Below are positions 23,901-38,400 of a stretch of 64,000 nucleotides of DNA, in pieces (positions within the stretch are counted from its first letter, which is position 1; every line of letters begins with the position of its first letter). Under the pieces are notes generated by a model. The model was not told the DNA's origin. It worked only from the letters and a program-made list of their open reading frames with translations, and did not search any database. Source of the DNA: Tenrec ecaudatus. Taxonomy: Eukaryota > Chordata > Mammalia > Afrosoricida > Tenrecidae. Both the position numbers and the translations under genes were made by a program. Location of the stretch: the NCBI RefSeq assembly GCF_050624435.1, contig NC_134538.1, positions 121,803,937-121,867,936 on the forward strand, written 5' to 3'.

Positions 23901-26900
23901 AAAAGAAGACCCTCAATGAGAGGGATGGACACAGTGGCTGCCACAAGGGCTTTGATCTGCACATCAATTGTGAGGAAGCCGCAGGAACAGGCAGTTTCTT
24001 TCTGTTGTAGGTGAAGTCCCTTTGAGTCAGAACTCACCCCCCACCCCCCACCCCCCGCTGGGGCTCCTAATGCACACAGCAGTGTATTGAAGACACTCCA
24101 AGTTCTCAGGAACCAAAGACAAAGATGAAAATTCTTTGGATAAATGATTGTTGTGTGCTCTTCAGTCAATTCTGAGTGATAGGGCAGGACAGAGAACACC
24201 CACCCTCTCTCGGGTTCCTAGGCTGAAATCTTTAGGGGAGCAGAGAGCCAGTTTTTTCCCTCTCTTTTAGCTGCTGGGTTGGAACTGTTGGCATTTTGGT
24301 CAGCAGTTGGACCTTAACCAGTAGCCCACTCAACTACCTGAAAACCAAACTCCCTGCTGTCCAGTCAGTCTGATGCATAGTGGCCCATAGGACAGGGCAG
24401 AATGGCCCCAATCAGTTTCCAAGACTGTAACTCTTTGCAGGAGTAGGAAGCCCCAACTTTGGTTCGAGGAATAGTTGGTGTCTTTGAACTGCTGACCTTG
24501 TGGTTAGCAGCAAATTGCAAAACCACTACCAGGGCTCTCAATACACCCCTAGAGTTCCTATTATGTATGATGCATCATACATAATAAAATTATGTTCTCA
24601 CTTCTCAAAAAATATTAAAAGGGCCATTCTTAGTTATTTTGATGGATGTACCATAAAGCAAACCAAAACTTACTGCTATTGAGTTAATTTAAACTGATAA
24701 TGACCATACAGGAGAGAGTAGAATTACCCCATAGGGTTTACAAGGCTATAAATCTACTGTTTATTGTATTATGGTCATTTGAGTGAAAGCTTGCAAGAGC
24801 AAAATGATTTTCCACTCAACAATTCATACACAGTGTGTCTCATGGCATCGATTGCAGTCCCTACAGTGTACCAGCCCTCGTCCCACCTCCTCTCTATGCT
24901 TCCTGTTTCCATCTGTCCTTTTTCCTCAACTCTCCCTGATTTCTGAGCTTCGTTTCTGGGCAAACGCTGCCTTTTGGAACTCGTATGGTTGTGTTCTCGT
25001 TCATTTTATTTGGTTGAAAGTTGGGCAGGGCGAAGGAGGGCCATCTTCTTGGGAGTTCACCAGCCTCCAGCAGACCAATAAGCCTGATCCTTTTTATGCA
25101 TTTTGGTTTTGTTCTGCATTTTCCTCCCGCCCTACTCAGAGGCCTTCCAGGGTGAGCCTTTTCAGAGCACTTTGTGGTGGGAGGCAGGCACCATCCAGCT
25201 TTCTGGTCTCAGAGTTGTGGAAACTGAGAGCCTCATGGTCCATTGGCTGATTGGACTAGTTGTTCCCATTCATCTTGACTCGTCTTTACTCTTATTTGTA
25301 CCATCTTAGAGAGTTTCTCACTAGCTTTTAAGACCCAGTTACTCACTAGAGTAGATTGTAAATCATTATCTCTGTGAACTTAGCTGTGCCAGTGGACCTA
25401 ACTGATCCTCAAGGCCAGTGACGCGTTACTCCAGGTATTCACTCATGGCTTGGTTAGATAGGAGGGCAGTGAAAAAGAGGAACACCCTTGCCCAGGTGGA
25501 TTGACATGGCGCCCACGACAGTGGGATCAAGCCCACAAAAGGGAGGCTGGCCCGGGAGCAGGCAGTGATTTGCTCTGTGCTACAGAGGGTCGCTAGGAGT
25601 CAGAACTGACTCAATGGCTCTTAACAGCAACTAACCAGGAGTTTTCAGGAGCCCTGGTGGTGTAGTGGGTGACTGGCTCACTGAAACGACAGTGATCCAA
25701 CCCACCAGCCACTCTGTGGGAGAAAGCTGGGGCTTTCGGCTCCCGTAAAGATTTACAGTTTAGAAACCCACAGGGGCAGTTCTACTCCATTCACAGGGTT
25801 TCTACTTAGAATTGATATAATGACCATGAGTTTGTTGAAGATATTTTCATATCTCTGGCCCCTGTTTGTTCTATTACAGCGGTTCTCAACCTGTGGGTGG
25901 CGACCCTTTTGAGGGCTGAACAACCCTTTCACAGGGGTCGCCTGATTCATAATAGTAGCAAAATTACAGTTATGAAGTAGCAACGAAAATAATGTTATGG
26001 TTGGGGGTCACCACAACATGAGGAACTGTATGAAAGGGTTGCGGCGTTAGGAAGGTTGAGAACCGCTGCTCTATTACACCCATGTTTGCAGCACATGCAA
26101 ATACATATGCATAAATATCCTTTGACAATCCTCTGTGCAGTTGTAGGGGTGTTCCCATTTGTGAGGCTGCGTGTCTTCACAGAATTAGCTTGCCGCATCC
26201 GCCCCAGAGAGTGTCTGCTGAGTTGTAACCAATTACCTTTAGTTGCCAGCCAAGTGCTTAACCATTATAAACACCATCAAGCTCAAAATCCACTGCCATC
26301 AAATCGATTCTGACCCATACCAGCCCGATAGGGCTAGAGTAGAACTGCCCCGTGGGTTGCCAAGACTTCGAGTCTTCACATCTTCCTTCCCTGGAGCGGC
26401 TGGTGGTTTGAAACTGCTGACCTGTGATTAGCCCCCCGATGCAGGACCCCGAGACTGCGGGCCTCGTGTGAACATCAGAGCTTTGTGTATGCGTCCCCTG
26501 TGAGCCAGCCAGGGCTGTGAGCACCTACTCTGCCCGGAATGAGTGTCCGATGACTCCTGTTAGCAGTTACTCCCAGGGGAATCCGATCAGGGTCTTCCCC
26601 ACCTTTCAAAGCAGACCCGTGCAGGAAAAGGTGTTCTGGTGGGAGTTACAGAGACTTTGGCCAGAAGACTCACATCAATAATTCGCTGGCTTTGCAGTCA
26701 TCAGTCGATGGGAGGTGTTGCCCTTCATGGGAGGATTTTATTTTGTTTCCATTTCAGAATGGGTGTATGATTTCAGATCTTTCCTCTAGGATTTGATCAT
26801 AATAGTCTGTTTTGAACAAACATTTAGGAAAAGTTTATTTTGTCTGTCTGTGGTTGACCTTATAAACCATTTATGAAGAAATGTGCTTTGCCTGAAGGTA

Positions 26901-29900
26901 CGGTTTTCAACATTGTGTTGCATGTTGCATAAGATGAGATTTTCCCATGGCAAATGGGACAGATGGAAACATCTCTCATATGACCAAGGTAGGGTTCTTC
27001 AGCAAACATACTTGAAACGAGTTTTACTCACAGTGTTTCTCTTCTTGGCCGTGGCCATGGCAGAATTAGCTTAGGAAATGTCCCTCCGGAGAAGTCAGGT
27101 CCCAGCTGGCCCCTGGTGGCCACTTGACACAAGGCATCTAAGTCCCTACTGGGCAGTAATTGGGGTGGTCACATGTGCTGGACTGCACGTTGCTATTGGG
27201 ACTTTCTGTAGCTCCCAGGCAGTGCCATGAACAGGTGTTACATATAGTCCATGGAAAGGTGCGTTTCATAAGCTCCAATTATCAGAGCTCCTTCAGTACC
27301 AGGCCCTTCTGTATTCTTCCAAAATGATCACCATTTCACCATGTGCACATTCACCTCCATCCGATCAGGTCCTCACCCAGGTCTTGTCTATTCCTGTATT
27401 TTGATCCTGTGATCTCTACTCCCTGTGAGATCCATATCCCGCCTACTCTTCCCGTCTACACTGATAGCGCTCTGTGCTCAAATCTTAATACAGGTTTAGC
27501 ACTCTATACAGTCTAGAAGTATGATTATTGAAATAGTCACCCTTAAGTTTCAATTTTATTTTTTGGACAACAAAGCATGGAGGCCTAGAAAATTGGCGAT
27601 TTGTTGGGAAATTATGTGTTAGGCTAAACTAGAGCTATCTCTACTGCCCCTATCCAGAGTGTTTCCCACCACGCTGTGAATTTGGAGTATGGTCTTGTGA
27701 GCCTTTACTTAAATCATCATGCTAGTTATGAGTCAGTGTCTCCTCCTGAACACAGTGTCGCCCTGAGTCAGAACCCACTTGACGGCATCTGAAAACATTC
27801 CGTCTCTGTGCCGTATGAGGGGAGGGACACTTCATGTGGGAAAATGGTTTCTGCCTTTGAAGACCTACCCTTTTTTTTCTGGGAAGAAGTACAGCTTCTT
27901 TCTTTTTATTATTTTTAAAATCATTTTTTGGGGCTCATACAACTCTTATCACAATCCATACGTACATCAATTGTGTAAAGCACACTTATACATTTGTTGC
28001 CCTCATCATTCTCAAAATTTACCTTCCGCTTGGGTTCCTGGAATCAGCTACTCATTTTCCTTTTTTCTCTCCCCCTCCCTCCCCACTTCCCCTCCCTCAT
28101 GAACCCTTAATAATTTATAAATTAATGTTTTATCTTATGTTACACTGCCCGGCGTCTCCCTTCACCCACTTTTCTGTTTCCCATCCCCCAGAGAGGAGGT
28201 TATATGTAGATCCCTGTGATCGGTTCCCCCTTTCTAGTCCCCCTTCCCTCCCAGTATCGCCACTCTCACCATTGGTCCTGAGGGGTTCATCTGTCCTGGA
28301 TTCCCCGTGTTTCCAGATCCCATCTGTACTGCTGTGCATCTTCTGGTTTAACCAGGTTTTCAAGGTAGAATTGGGATCATGATAGTTGGGGGGAGGAAGC
28401 GTTTAAGAACTAGAGGGGGGTTGTGAGTTTCATTATTGCTACAATGAACCCTGAGTGACTCATCTCCTCCCCACTACCCCTCTGTAAGGGATGTCCAGTT
28501 GTCAACAGATGGTCAATGGGTCCCCATCACATGCTTACCCATTTTAAAGAAAGGCAAATTTAATCTATAGCTGATTATTTCATTTGGGTACAAATTCAGC
28601 TATGACGGCCTACGTAGCAGGCAAATTTGAACTTTCCCAATGAAACTTTTTCCTCCTGTCACATCTCCAAATTAGTTTTTCCTTCATGCTTTTCTTGGAC
28701 CTACGTTTCTTATTCCTAGGGCCGTTTTTTAAGTCATCAGGTCAATTCTGAAAGCACCTCACCTTTGCCTCTTTCCCGTGATTCACAGCCCTTTAGAGTT
28801 GGTGCCTGGTCCTATCCACGAGATTTTGATCCTAAGCTGCCAAGAATTCAGTTACCAAACAACAGTGGCCTCTCCACCGAGCTCTGAAGCACAGGAGTGG
28901 CACGGCCAGAGAAGGTGGCATGCAAACGGCCATTTGTTAAATGTTTATGCAGTGTCTCTACAGAAACGTAGAGACATATCCCTGCCTGGAGTTATCCAGG
29001 AGCTCTGGGGCTTGCAGTGAGTTGCTTGTTTGGGGGGTAACCAAATGATTGGGGCTTTGAACCCAGCAGAGGGAAAAGGATGGGACAGCCTCCTTCCGTA
29101 AAGATCCGCCTGCTCTGCCCCGTGGAGTCCCCGTGAGCCACCGCGGGCTTGACAGCAGCGAGTAAGGAGAATTAGTGCTAACCAAGAGATTTCGTAAGCC
29201 TAGCTGACGTGTATCCTAGACCTACAAAGTTACAGCTCTTTGCGCCTTTACTTTTCTCTCTTTTTTAAAAAAGACTAAATGCCTTTAGACCATGTGCCAG
29301 GATGGGAGGCTCTGCCTGCCTTTTCAAGCCTGGATTTTCCCCGCTAGAACTCCAGCTCTTTGCCTTCTGCTCGGCCACTCTGCCCTCTGGCCTGCCCTCG
29401 AAGCCGCACACGCCAGGAAGCTTGGCCTGCTGGCACTGCGCCTCCGGAAGACAGCTGAGTTTGCACCCTTTTTCCTTTCATCACATTTCTTCTGAATTTT
29501 CTCTGGCCGCTTTGTATTTCATATCTTTCCCTTCAGGAGTCAGTTGAGCCCCTTCCTGTGGCCCAGGGGCAGGGCCCTGCGGGACCGGAGCCCTTGGCTG
29601 TGCGGTGCGCAATGCTGTTCTTCGCCAGGGTCTTGGCGGGCAGCTCATTGCTGGATACACTGCAGACAAGGTCCAACACGGATGAGATGTGCTTTTCGAG
29701 TCCGACGCCGGGAGCCCCCGTGGGAGTTCCCCCCATGCAGCCGTGGAGCCTCCTCTCACGGGAACTCTGCGCATGAGACGGGCCAGTCTCACCGTTGGTA
29801 GCCGGGAGTCTCAGCTCAGACTCCTGCTGCTTCTGGGAGGCCTTTCTCTTGCCCCCCTGCCCCCGCCTCTTGCAGCACTTGTGCCAGTTCTCCTGGGAGA

Positions 29901-32426
29901 TGCCATGGCTTGGCATTGGTTGGAAAGAGCACTCATTCACTTCCTGAATCTTCTACTGTCTTCTGGCCCGAGGAGGCCCGGGCGCAGTGGTTACACACTG
30001 ATGTTGCTAACCGCGAGAAGCCAGCATCCACTGCCTCGGGAAAGGCGAGGTAGACTGTGCCTGTAAAGATTTAAGTTTTAGAAACCACCCCCGTTAACAA
30101 ACAAAAACCATAAAGCAGTATCGTCTGGTTACTTCCTTGAATATTGGCCACTTGGCATTGATTGAATTCCAGGTAGCTGTGTCTTTCTCAAATTATACAC
30201 TATTATTCAAACTACAAAGTCATTGCGAGAATGCTTGATTGTGTGAGGGCCTTCACAGGAATTCAAATAGCAGGCGGCTCCTTTTGTGGAGAGGGAAACC
30301 CTGGACCTAAGTTTGGATATCTGCGGAAACCTCCTAGTCAGGCCCGGGGTTTCCTCTGCGTTGCTATCTTGTGTACCCTTGGCTCCGATGTGACTCTAGG
30401 ACAGATGCGGTCTTCTATCAGGGAAACTCCAGTTCCCTTCCCAAGCAGGAAACCAAGTGCATGTTCTGCTGATAGGTGCTGTCCACCATGACATGGTCAG
30501 GCACCCGAAATGCCTTTGCATTCCACTATCCAGACGATATTTGTCGTTGTGCTGGGTGAAGGATACCCAGGTGAATGGTGCTTGTTTGGACAAGGGGATC
30601 TTTAAAGCCTCGGCTCAGTGTGATGGAGGATCAAGGACACTCCGCCACGTACAGTGACTTCTCCCTGGCATCACATTGTGTACCCATTCTGGGCTCAGAA
30701 AGTACTGACACAAATAGTACAGGACAGGACTTTTCTCTGTGGAATACGGAATACAATAAGTACTACATTTACACTTCAAAGGTCAAACCTATGTAGGAAG
30801 CAAACATTTCTCCCCACACTTTTATGTTCTCAACTAAATTCTCCGACTTTGTAGGGATCGATGCCAAAGAGCTCATAAAGTCTTCATCTGCACTGCTTGT
30901 AAATCGTAGGCTCCTAAGACCATAGGGGAGTGAAACGCGTCAAAGTCGGTGTGTCGGGCACTCAGGCTTCGCTGGTGAGACTGACAAGTGGCGTAATGTC
31001 TTCCTGAAGTCGCTTCTGTTTTCAACGTGATGCTTTTCCATACGTGACAGACTCTTTTTGGGCCTAAAATGCGCCTCCCGTGATGTCTGCTCAAAGACTT
31101 CCCAAGTTTACACTTGGATTTCTTGAGAATCTCGTTACATGATAGGTGCACCTTCTGCAGGACTGTGAAAAGCCGGCTCTTCGGGAGGTTGTTAGCTCTC
31201 TGAGGGTCCTGGAACCGCATCCATCCCTGATAGAACTAACTACTGTTTGCATGAAGGGAGGGTTGATGTATTGGTCTGTAGTCAGTAGAATGGGATTGGC
31301 TAGAAAGTCCTTCTCCTGCGTATTTTGTAACCTTTATTATGTAATAAGTTAGTCTTCCTCACTGAAACCTCTTTTTCTTTTGTAGGATCAAAATGCCTAA
31401 CTCTGTTAGTGGAAATCCATCCCATCAATAATGTGAAGGTTCTCAAAGCGGTGGATAGCTATATTTGGGTACAGGTAAGCGAGCACTTCATGTATCACCT
31501 GTCTCATTCATCGGAAGGCACGAAACCTCGAGGTACAGGCGTCATCTGCAGAGTGCCATCACACGCATTGTCCTACTTAGCTCTCAGCACACACGGGTAG
31601 CACGGGAAGCCGTGGATCTTGCTCTGCACACACGGAAGACAGGAATTCAAACCCACCTCCGCTGCCTCTGAGCAGCCATGGCCTCTGACAGTAATGTTAA
31701 CGATTTTACTTGGTAAATGTCCAATATTAAAGGACATTTAAGATGACTCTCGAAATTGTCTATCAGTGTACATCAGTCTTGGCCCATGTTAAGCCCACGC
31801 GCTGATTGATGCCGACGCGCTGTCGCACGATGCAGGTGCACCAGGTACACCTGCGTGCGGCTCCTCAGCATAATCTTCATGAACCCAAACCTCAATTTTT
31901 GCTATGGGGCCCGGACATCCTTTCTTTTGGTCTCCATGGAGTCCCCTTGTGTAGACTGGAGGATTTGCTTCTTCCTCCCTCTCCACAGACCCCCACCCCC
32001 AGACTCATTGCCATCCCGGCTCCTGCAGTGCATACGAGGAGAAGGCGTGGCCACTCCTTTGCCAGGAATCTTCTACCATCCACCGTCTTTCACCCCCCTG
32101 CTCTGCCCACCACTCGTGGCTTCACTGTGGCCCCGACTTACTCCCTCCCCCTGGGAGCCGCTCTGTGGCTGTGGGATGGCGCCTGTGCCACTTTTCTGAC
32201 CCGCTCTTTTGGCTCTGGTAGCATCTGGTATGGCAGGATACAAAATAGTCAAATGTTGGCATGTTTGACTTCTTGTATTCCTTTAATTGCACCTATTTAA
32301 AATAACAATAAATAAAACAAAGTAGTGAATCGAGAATGGATCCACCCCACCCCCACACACTTCCCCACTCCCCACTATAGCTTTTCAAGACCTTACTGAA
32401 AGGTTGGGGCAACTAAAAAAAAAAAT

Positions 32427-32457
<31 letters not shown>

Positions 32458-35400
32458 CTGCAGCCACCCATCTCAAAGCTGGTTCTGCTGCTTGCTCCTT
32501 GAATAGACCTCCGGAGAGAGACACTGCTTCTGGAAACCTGCGTCTGTGACCTGTGCCCACCTTCTTCTCCCCCTGCCACCCCCGATCGAGATGTCACTCT
32601 TCGCTGAGTGACATCCTGGGATCAGTCACACGCCTGTGTGCAGGGTGGGTTGGGATCCAATTCTGCAGCCTTTGAGAGGCCCTCCCCAGCAGTTCTTTCC
32701 TGTCACACGAGGAGGCTGTGACTCAAAATAGAGTCACCAGCCCTCCACAACCACAGCATTCCCAGCATGAGGCGGATCTTCCAGACGACGACGGGTCCAG
32801 CAGGTTCCAACACGTTCATTCCCACACCTCCCTGTAAACCTCAAAACGTTTGTGAGAAAATTCTGTTATTTTTGATTCCATTTTTCCTACAAAGTTTTTG
32901 AAGTCTTCTCTTCTACCTTCCCTGGGCAAATATTAATATGCAGCGTCCCATTCCATCTTTACAAAGAAAACCTCTTCCTAAATGCAGTGTAGTCTGTATA
33001 GGTTCGTAGGCACATCACAGAAGACACCAGATGCTTTTGTAGAGCTGGTTGCAAACCTGTCTGTTTTCTCGCTCCCGGAGTTGCCCCTGGGCCGCCCCAT
33101 CATTCCAAGAAAGACAGCCACCTCCATGCAACTAGGAGAGAGCCGTGTCCTGGGGATTTCCACATACGGAGGGATGAAAGTTTGAAGGTCACAGCTCGCT
33201 GGCCCCGAGTGCAGCTCCCCAGCAGGCACCCCCTGACTGACCGGAGATCTGAGGGGAGGCCAGAGGGTCTTCAGAAGGGGGGTCGCTTCATGTTGAGGCG
33301 CCGGCGGTTTTCTTTTACACTGCGCGTGTGGCGGCTTCTCGTCCACTTCAGCAGCCTCGTTTCACATGCGCCTAATCACAAAACCAGCCCTGCATTATTT
33401 TGGTTGCTCTTTCCTACCTTGCTGTCTATACAGACTGTTGCTTTTCAGGGCGCTAGATAGACAGTGCAGTGTGTGGGTTTTCACTTCTAAAAGGAGGATT
33501 TTCTACAGAGAAACAATGTATCCATTCTAGAGTCAGTGGGTGAAAAAGGTAGGTAATACAGTGAGTCAAACATTTTTTTCCTGGTATCTGGCGTCTGCTG
33601 ACTGTAACATGGCGTAACCCTATCAGTGACGAAAGAATTACGTCACTGGGGCTTTTGTCCTGATTCACTTAACACCTGTTTTCCTTTATTGCCACACCCA
33701 ACAACGTCAGGTCTGGTTTTAAAATTCTGGAATCACTTTGGGTTTCCGCCCAATATGTCCTGGTGGCTGGTGGCTGTAGGACTGGCCGACCAGGGGGGAA
33801 CCACAGAAGGCCCAGTGGGGTGGAGAGAGCCTCCGCCCCACCCCCAGCAGCTGCCATTCTGTGCTCTGGGGCTTGTGAACCCTCCACCCCATGCTGCCCC
33901 GTGACTCACGGTCCTTTCCTGGAAAGTCCCTGCTTATGTCTCTTCATGTACTTTGTTTGCTGAATGTGGGACCTTGGAAGTTTAGGCAAGAGAATGTTGA
34001 CTTTCAAATTCAGTGCTACACATACTTGCACAACAAATATATTGATCTACTTTGCAAAATAGCCCATTTTATATACACGTTGTTTACGTTGTTTCTTATC
34101 GGTGTTCTTATCACATATTCCAAGCAGGAAGTAACAGCCCAAATTTAAATTCTAGCCTTTCTCTCTGGTAGTGTGGTGGTAATGCATTGGTTTAACTGTG
34201 AAGTCAACAGTTCAACACCACCAGCAACTCTTCAGGAGAAAGACGAGGCTTTCTGCTCAGTAAAGAATTACAGTCTCAGAAACTCGCAGGGACAGTTCTG
34301 TCTTGTCTTAGAGAGCCACGAAGAATCGGCATCGACTGATGGCGGGGGAGTTTTTGTTTGTTTTTAATGCACTATGTTAGTGTCTCCTATGGAAAACCAA
34401 GTCCCTGGAAGTGCTCCTGCTTGCTTTGACTTGTCATGTGTGATTGCATGTGATGTCCCTGAATGATCCTGTGCTTCCTAGTCTTAGATCAAATGTCAGT
34501 AGGATAGTGGTGAATATTTATGCAAGCAAGATAGTTACTTATGATTTTGCTAATATTTGTTTTTACAGTTCCTTTACCCATGCATTGACAGTCACACTCT
34601 TTCAGAACACCGTTTGCTGCTGATTTCAGAAGAAAAATGTAAGTCTACCTGGAGGACATTTTAGGGACTAATGAAGGGAGCGTGGTCTCCTAGCAGAGTG
34701 GGGAACAGTGTCGAATCTTCTAGATGTCCACTTGCCAGAGCTGGGGGTGCACTGACCTATCTTACCCATTTCAGGTCCAGGCCTCCTAGGCAAGACCCTT
34801 TCTTTCTTCCCTCATCCTGTGCTCCATTTCCTCTTGGCGGGCACAATGGGTCTGTACACGTGCAGATTTTCAGTGTGTCCCATGGTGGGATATTTATAGA
34901 GAGGCATGCAGGTCATTCCATCCTTGTCAGAACATCTGTCTTTAGGATCTCTGTCACCGTAGACAAGGGTAGCTAGAAAGAGGCTCCAGCAGAGAGAGGA
35001 AACGTCTTTAGTAGTTTGAAGAATTCGATGACAGTATCTGAACAGATAGACTAACTTGGTCAAATTCAGGGAGAGGTGATTAAAACCAGGACATAGAAAG
35101 TAATGCCCTTACAAAATGTTGTATAAGTGCGGGTGGGGAAGAACAAAATTCACTGCTGGATCGCTAACAGGCAATCTTTCATATTTGAAGATGAAATGGC
35201 TGATTTATACTATTACCCGGAAGGATTTGTGTTATTTATACTATTACCTAGGATTTGGGGTAATTTCCCCACAGTCTTGCCCAACTGTCTGTCTCATATT
35301 TTGCGAGGAGAAATAGTAGCAGGTCCCTGTGGCTTCATTTACACTGCTTACTGGTAGAATGGAGCCACCTGCAAGTTGACTTAAAATGTTCAAGGTTTTG

Positions 35401-38400
35401 TTAGCCTGACCGTGTCGTCCATGAAAATACATTCCCAAATTATCTTGTGTAATAACTTTTCTGATTTGTTTATACTGTTTCCTAAAGTATATGATCCTGC
35501 TGAAGCCAATCAAGTGGGGGGGGGGGCGAGCTACAAAAGCAGATTTGACTTGGATTATGGACAGTAGTACAAAAGTTTTTCATTGCCAGGAGGCACTGAA
35601 TAATTTTTTTTTTCTGCAAAGGGAGTGGTAGTCCAAATAAGTGTGGGAATCTGTGGTCTATACAAACAGGTGTTCAGTTGCAATGGATAGCATTGGGGTG
35701 GACATATCCGACCTCCTCTGGTTTCCCTATTGCCCTGAGGCAGGGGTCAGACGTGCCTCCTCGGTCCATCTTTCTTTCCCTAGCCCGTCACCAACTCTTC
35801 CCCTCGTGACACTCTAGCCTATGTCTACACTGGGGTTGAGAGTCGTGCAATGGTCACACAGAACTCACAGACAATGGCAGCATTAAAGGGGTTTATTAGA
35901 GAAGTTCATCGGTCACCATGAGTCAGGATCAGTCAACAGGAGGGACACGGTCACTGGTCCACAGGAACAGATCTCCTCGACCAGCAGCCACATTTCTTTC
36001 TGGTTCTCAGCCAGTCAGCCACGTGGTCCCATGGCTTCTGCCTTGGTTGGGCCAGGAAGCCAGCTGACCTGTTGCTCTGCCACCCAGTCCCATGTCTCCA
36101 GCCAGATGAGAAGGCCAGTCTTGGCACCGCTCCTCTGAACCTCTGTGCCATACTTTCTGATGCATCTGGTCCTTAGTGGCCTCTGTCTCTTGGACCTTCT
36201 GGGAGTTCTCTGTGTGTGAGACGGATCTTGTATTCTGAGGAATGGCTTTGATGGAGGTGTGGCCTTTGTCTTAGCTGCCCACATCCTCAAACAACGGGTG
36301 GTGTCTTAAGTCTCACTCTCTAATAAATTCGTCTCTGAGATGAGCCCAAGTAAACAAAGGGTGTGGCTTGGTTCCCAGCCTCTCTCCTAAGATTGCTTGA
36401 TAGCAGCATATTTGGTGTGGGAAACTTGTAACAGAACTCCCTCCATAATGGAATTATAGCTACAGGCATAGAGCCCAGAATTATAATCCACCACGGAAGG
36501 GATTGTAGCTAAAAGGAGCATATTAATTGACTGTATCTCATCGATATTTGGAAATCGAGGGTTCTCTTTCAAAACACATTAAACAAACTCATTGCTCTCA
36601 AATTGATGTCAACTCACAACGACCCTATAGGATAGGGCAGAACTGCCCCAGTGAGTTTCTGAGACTGACTGTTTACAAGAATAGGATACTGGTGGTTTTG
36701 AACTGCTTACCTTGGGGATTGAAGTCCAATGCATAATCCCCTATGTCAAACCCTGCCAAACGGGCCCTTCTTTGTAAGATTGATGGGGTAGGGAAGGCAA
36801 ACCTGGAGTTACACAGAGTAAAACACTTCATTGTTATTAGTGTTGGGGTTTGCACAAATCTATTTTTAAACTTCATCTGTTGTTGATATTGAAGAATGAA
36901 GTGACTGTTAGACTTCATTTGACTTTAATGGGTGGGAGGGTAGCAAGGGGGTCATTCTGAAAAGTCAAATTACTGTCTGATTATACTGTTGTAAAGCAGT
37001 TGTTTATCCTGAATTGCTTTTATAAAAAAAAATGCTTACAACTGGTGAAAAAAAAAAGTCATCGTTTTCCTGAAGATTAACTGAATTTTCTATTGTTTTT
37101 ATTTTTAAGATATTGAACAATTTCATATCCAAGTCATCCAAGAAGATGGCAATAAAGTGGTAAGGCCTTTTGCTTGCCTTTCTATAAAGAGCTGTATGTC
37201 TAGACGATGGGAGTTAGATGAATGCTATTGATACATAACATTTTCTTTATTTGACATCTTTCAAATTGTAGACATGCTTATTTGAACAAGAAATACAACA
37301 CAGGTACATGAAAGATTTGATTCACCCCTTCATCTTTATCTCATAGTTGGACTTCATGCTCCTGAAGTAGCTGATAATAAGCCCTCTGTGAACCGTTCTC
37401 CACGTTCCACCTTACTAAAGCAAGCATAGACAGCGAGGTGCACATGTGTCAGTGTTAGGTGCCATCAAGCTGATGGGGGACTCACTGTGATTCATGTGAC
37501 AGAACAGAAATGCCTTCTAGAACGTTCTAGGCTGTGCTCTTTCCAGGAGAGATTGTCAAGCTTTTCTCCTGTGGAACTTCTGTGTAAATTCAGATCACCT
37601 CCTTCTTGGTTAGCACCCGAGAACTTAACTGCGGGCACCCAGGGATCCTTAGGGGCACATATACAGAGGAGCAGCTGTTTTTAACCAACATACAATCATA
37701 TATTCATTAATCTGTTGTTTTTGTGTTTGATTTTTTTCTTCATAGATCAAATGTATCCCTACAAGGCTACTAAATCAACCTAGAACTATTGTTTTCTAGT
37801 TGTTTATGCATGTACCACAATAAATGCAATCATATGTATTGGGCTTATATAGTACCCTTTTCTTTTTCCTTTTTTACTTGTTTTTCACTTCTACCTCTCT
37901 CTTACACTATTGAGGTTTTTTCTGTAATCTGATACCTATTTTTTCATATCTTATTCCTTATTTATATAATCTCCTACCTCTACCCATGACACACACACAC
38001 AGGAGTTAATTATTAACTGGTTCTTTGCTGATTCCACTTGGGACAGTTACCTATAAGTCAACTCTGATACTTCAGTTCTCTGTCTTTAGAGGGACATAGT
38101 CTTCCCTCGTGTGGGGGACACAAGCTCCAACCATTGTCTCAGATTTGAACCTTAGACTGTTAGTTTTGTATGCACGTTACAAATCATGTCAATAAATGAT
38201 TTTGTAAATAAAGCCATACATATTGGTATGTGTGTTAGTCTGAGTGGACTAGAGAAACAAATGCAGAGGCACTCAAATATGTGTGTGAGAAAGAGCTTCA
38301 TAAACGAGAGCAACTGAATATTGAGAAAACATCCCAGCCCAGTCCATAAGTCCAATATTAGCCCGTATGTCTGATACCAATCTATAAAGTCTCGCAAAAC

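Noticed and set aside
29689..30066. 125-codon plus frame
   Set aside because: Shadow of the antisense RPS8 pseudogene and a following SINE.
31806..32300. 164-codon plus frame as a gene
   Set aside because: No recognisable domain, no splice or promoter context, and it sits inside GSAP intron 6; C-rich composition alone makes long open frames likely.
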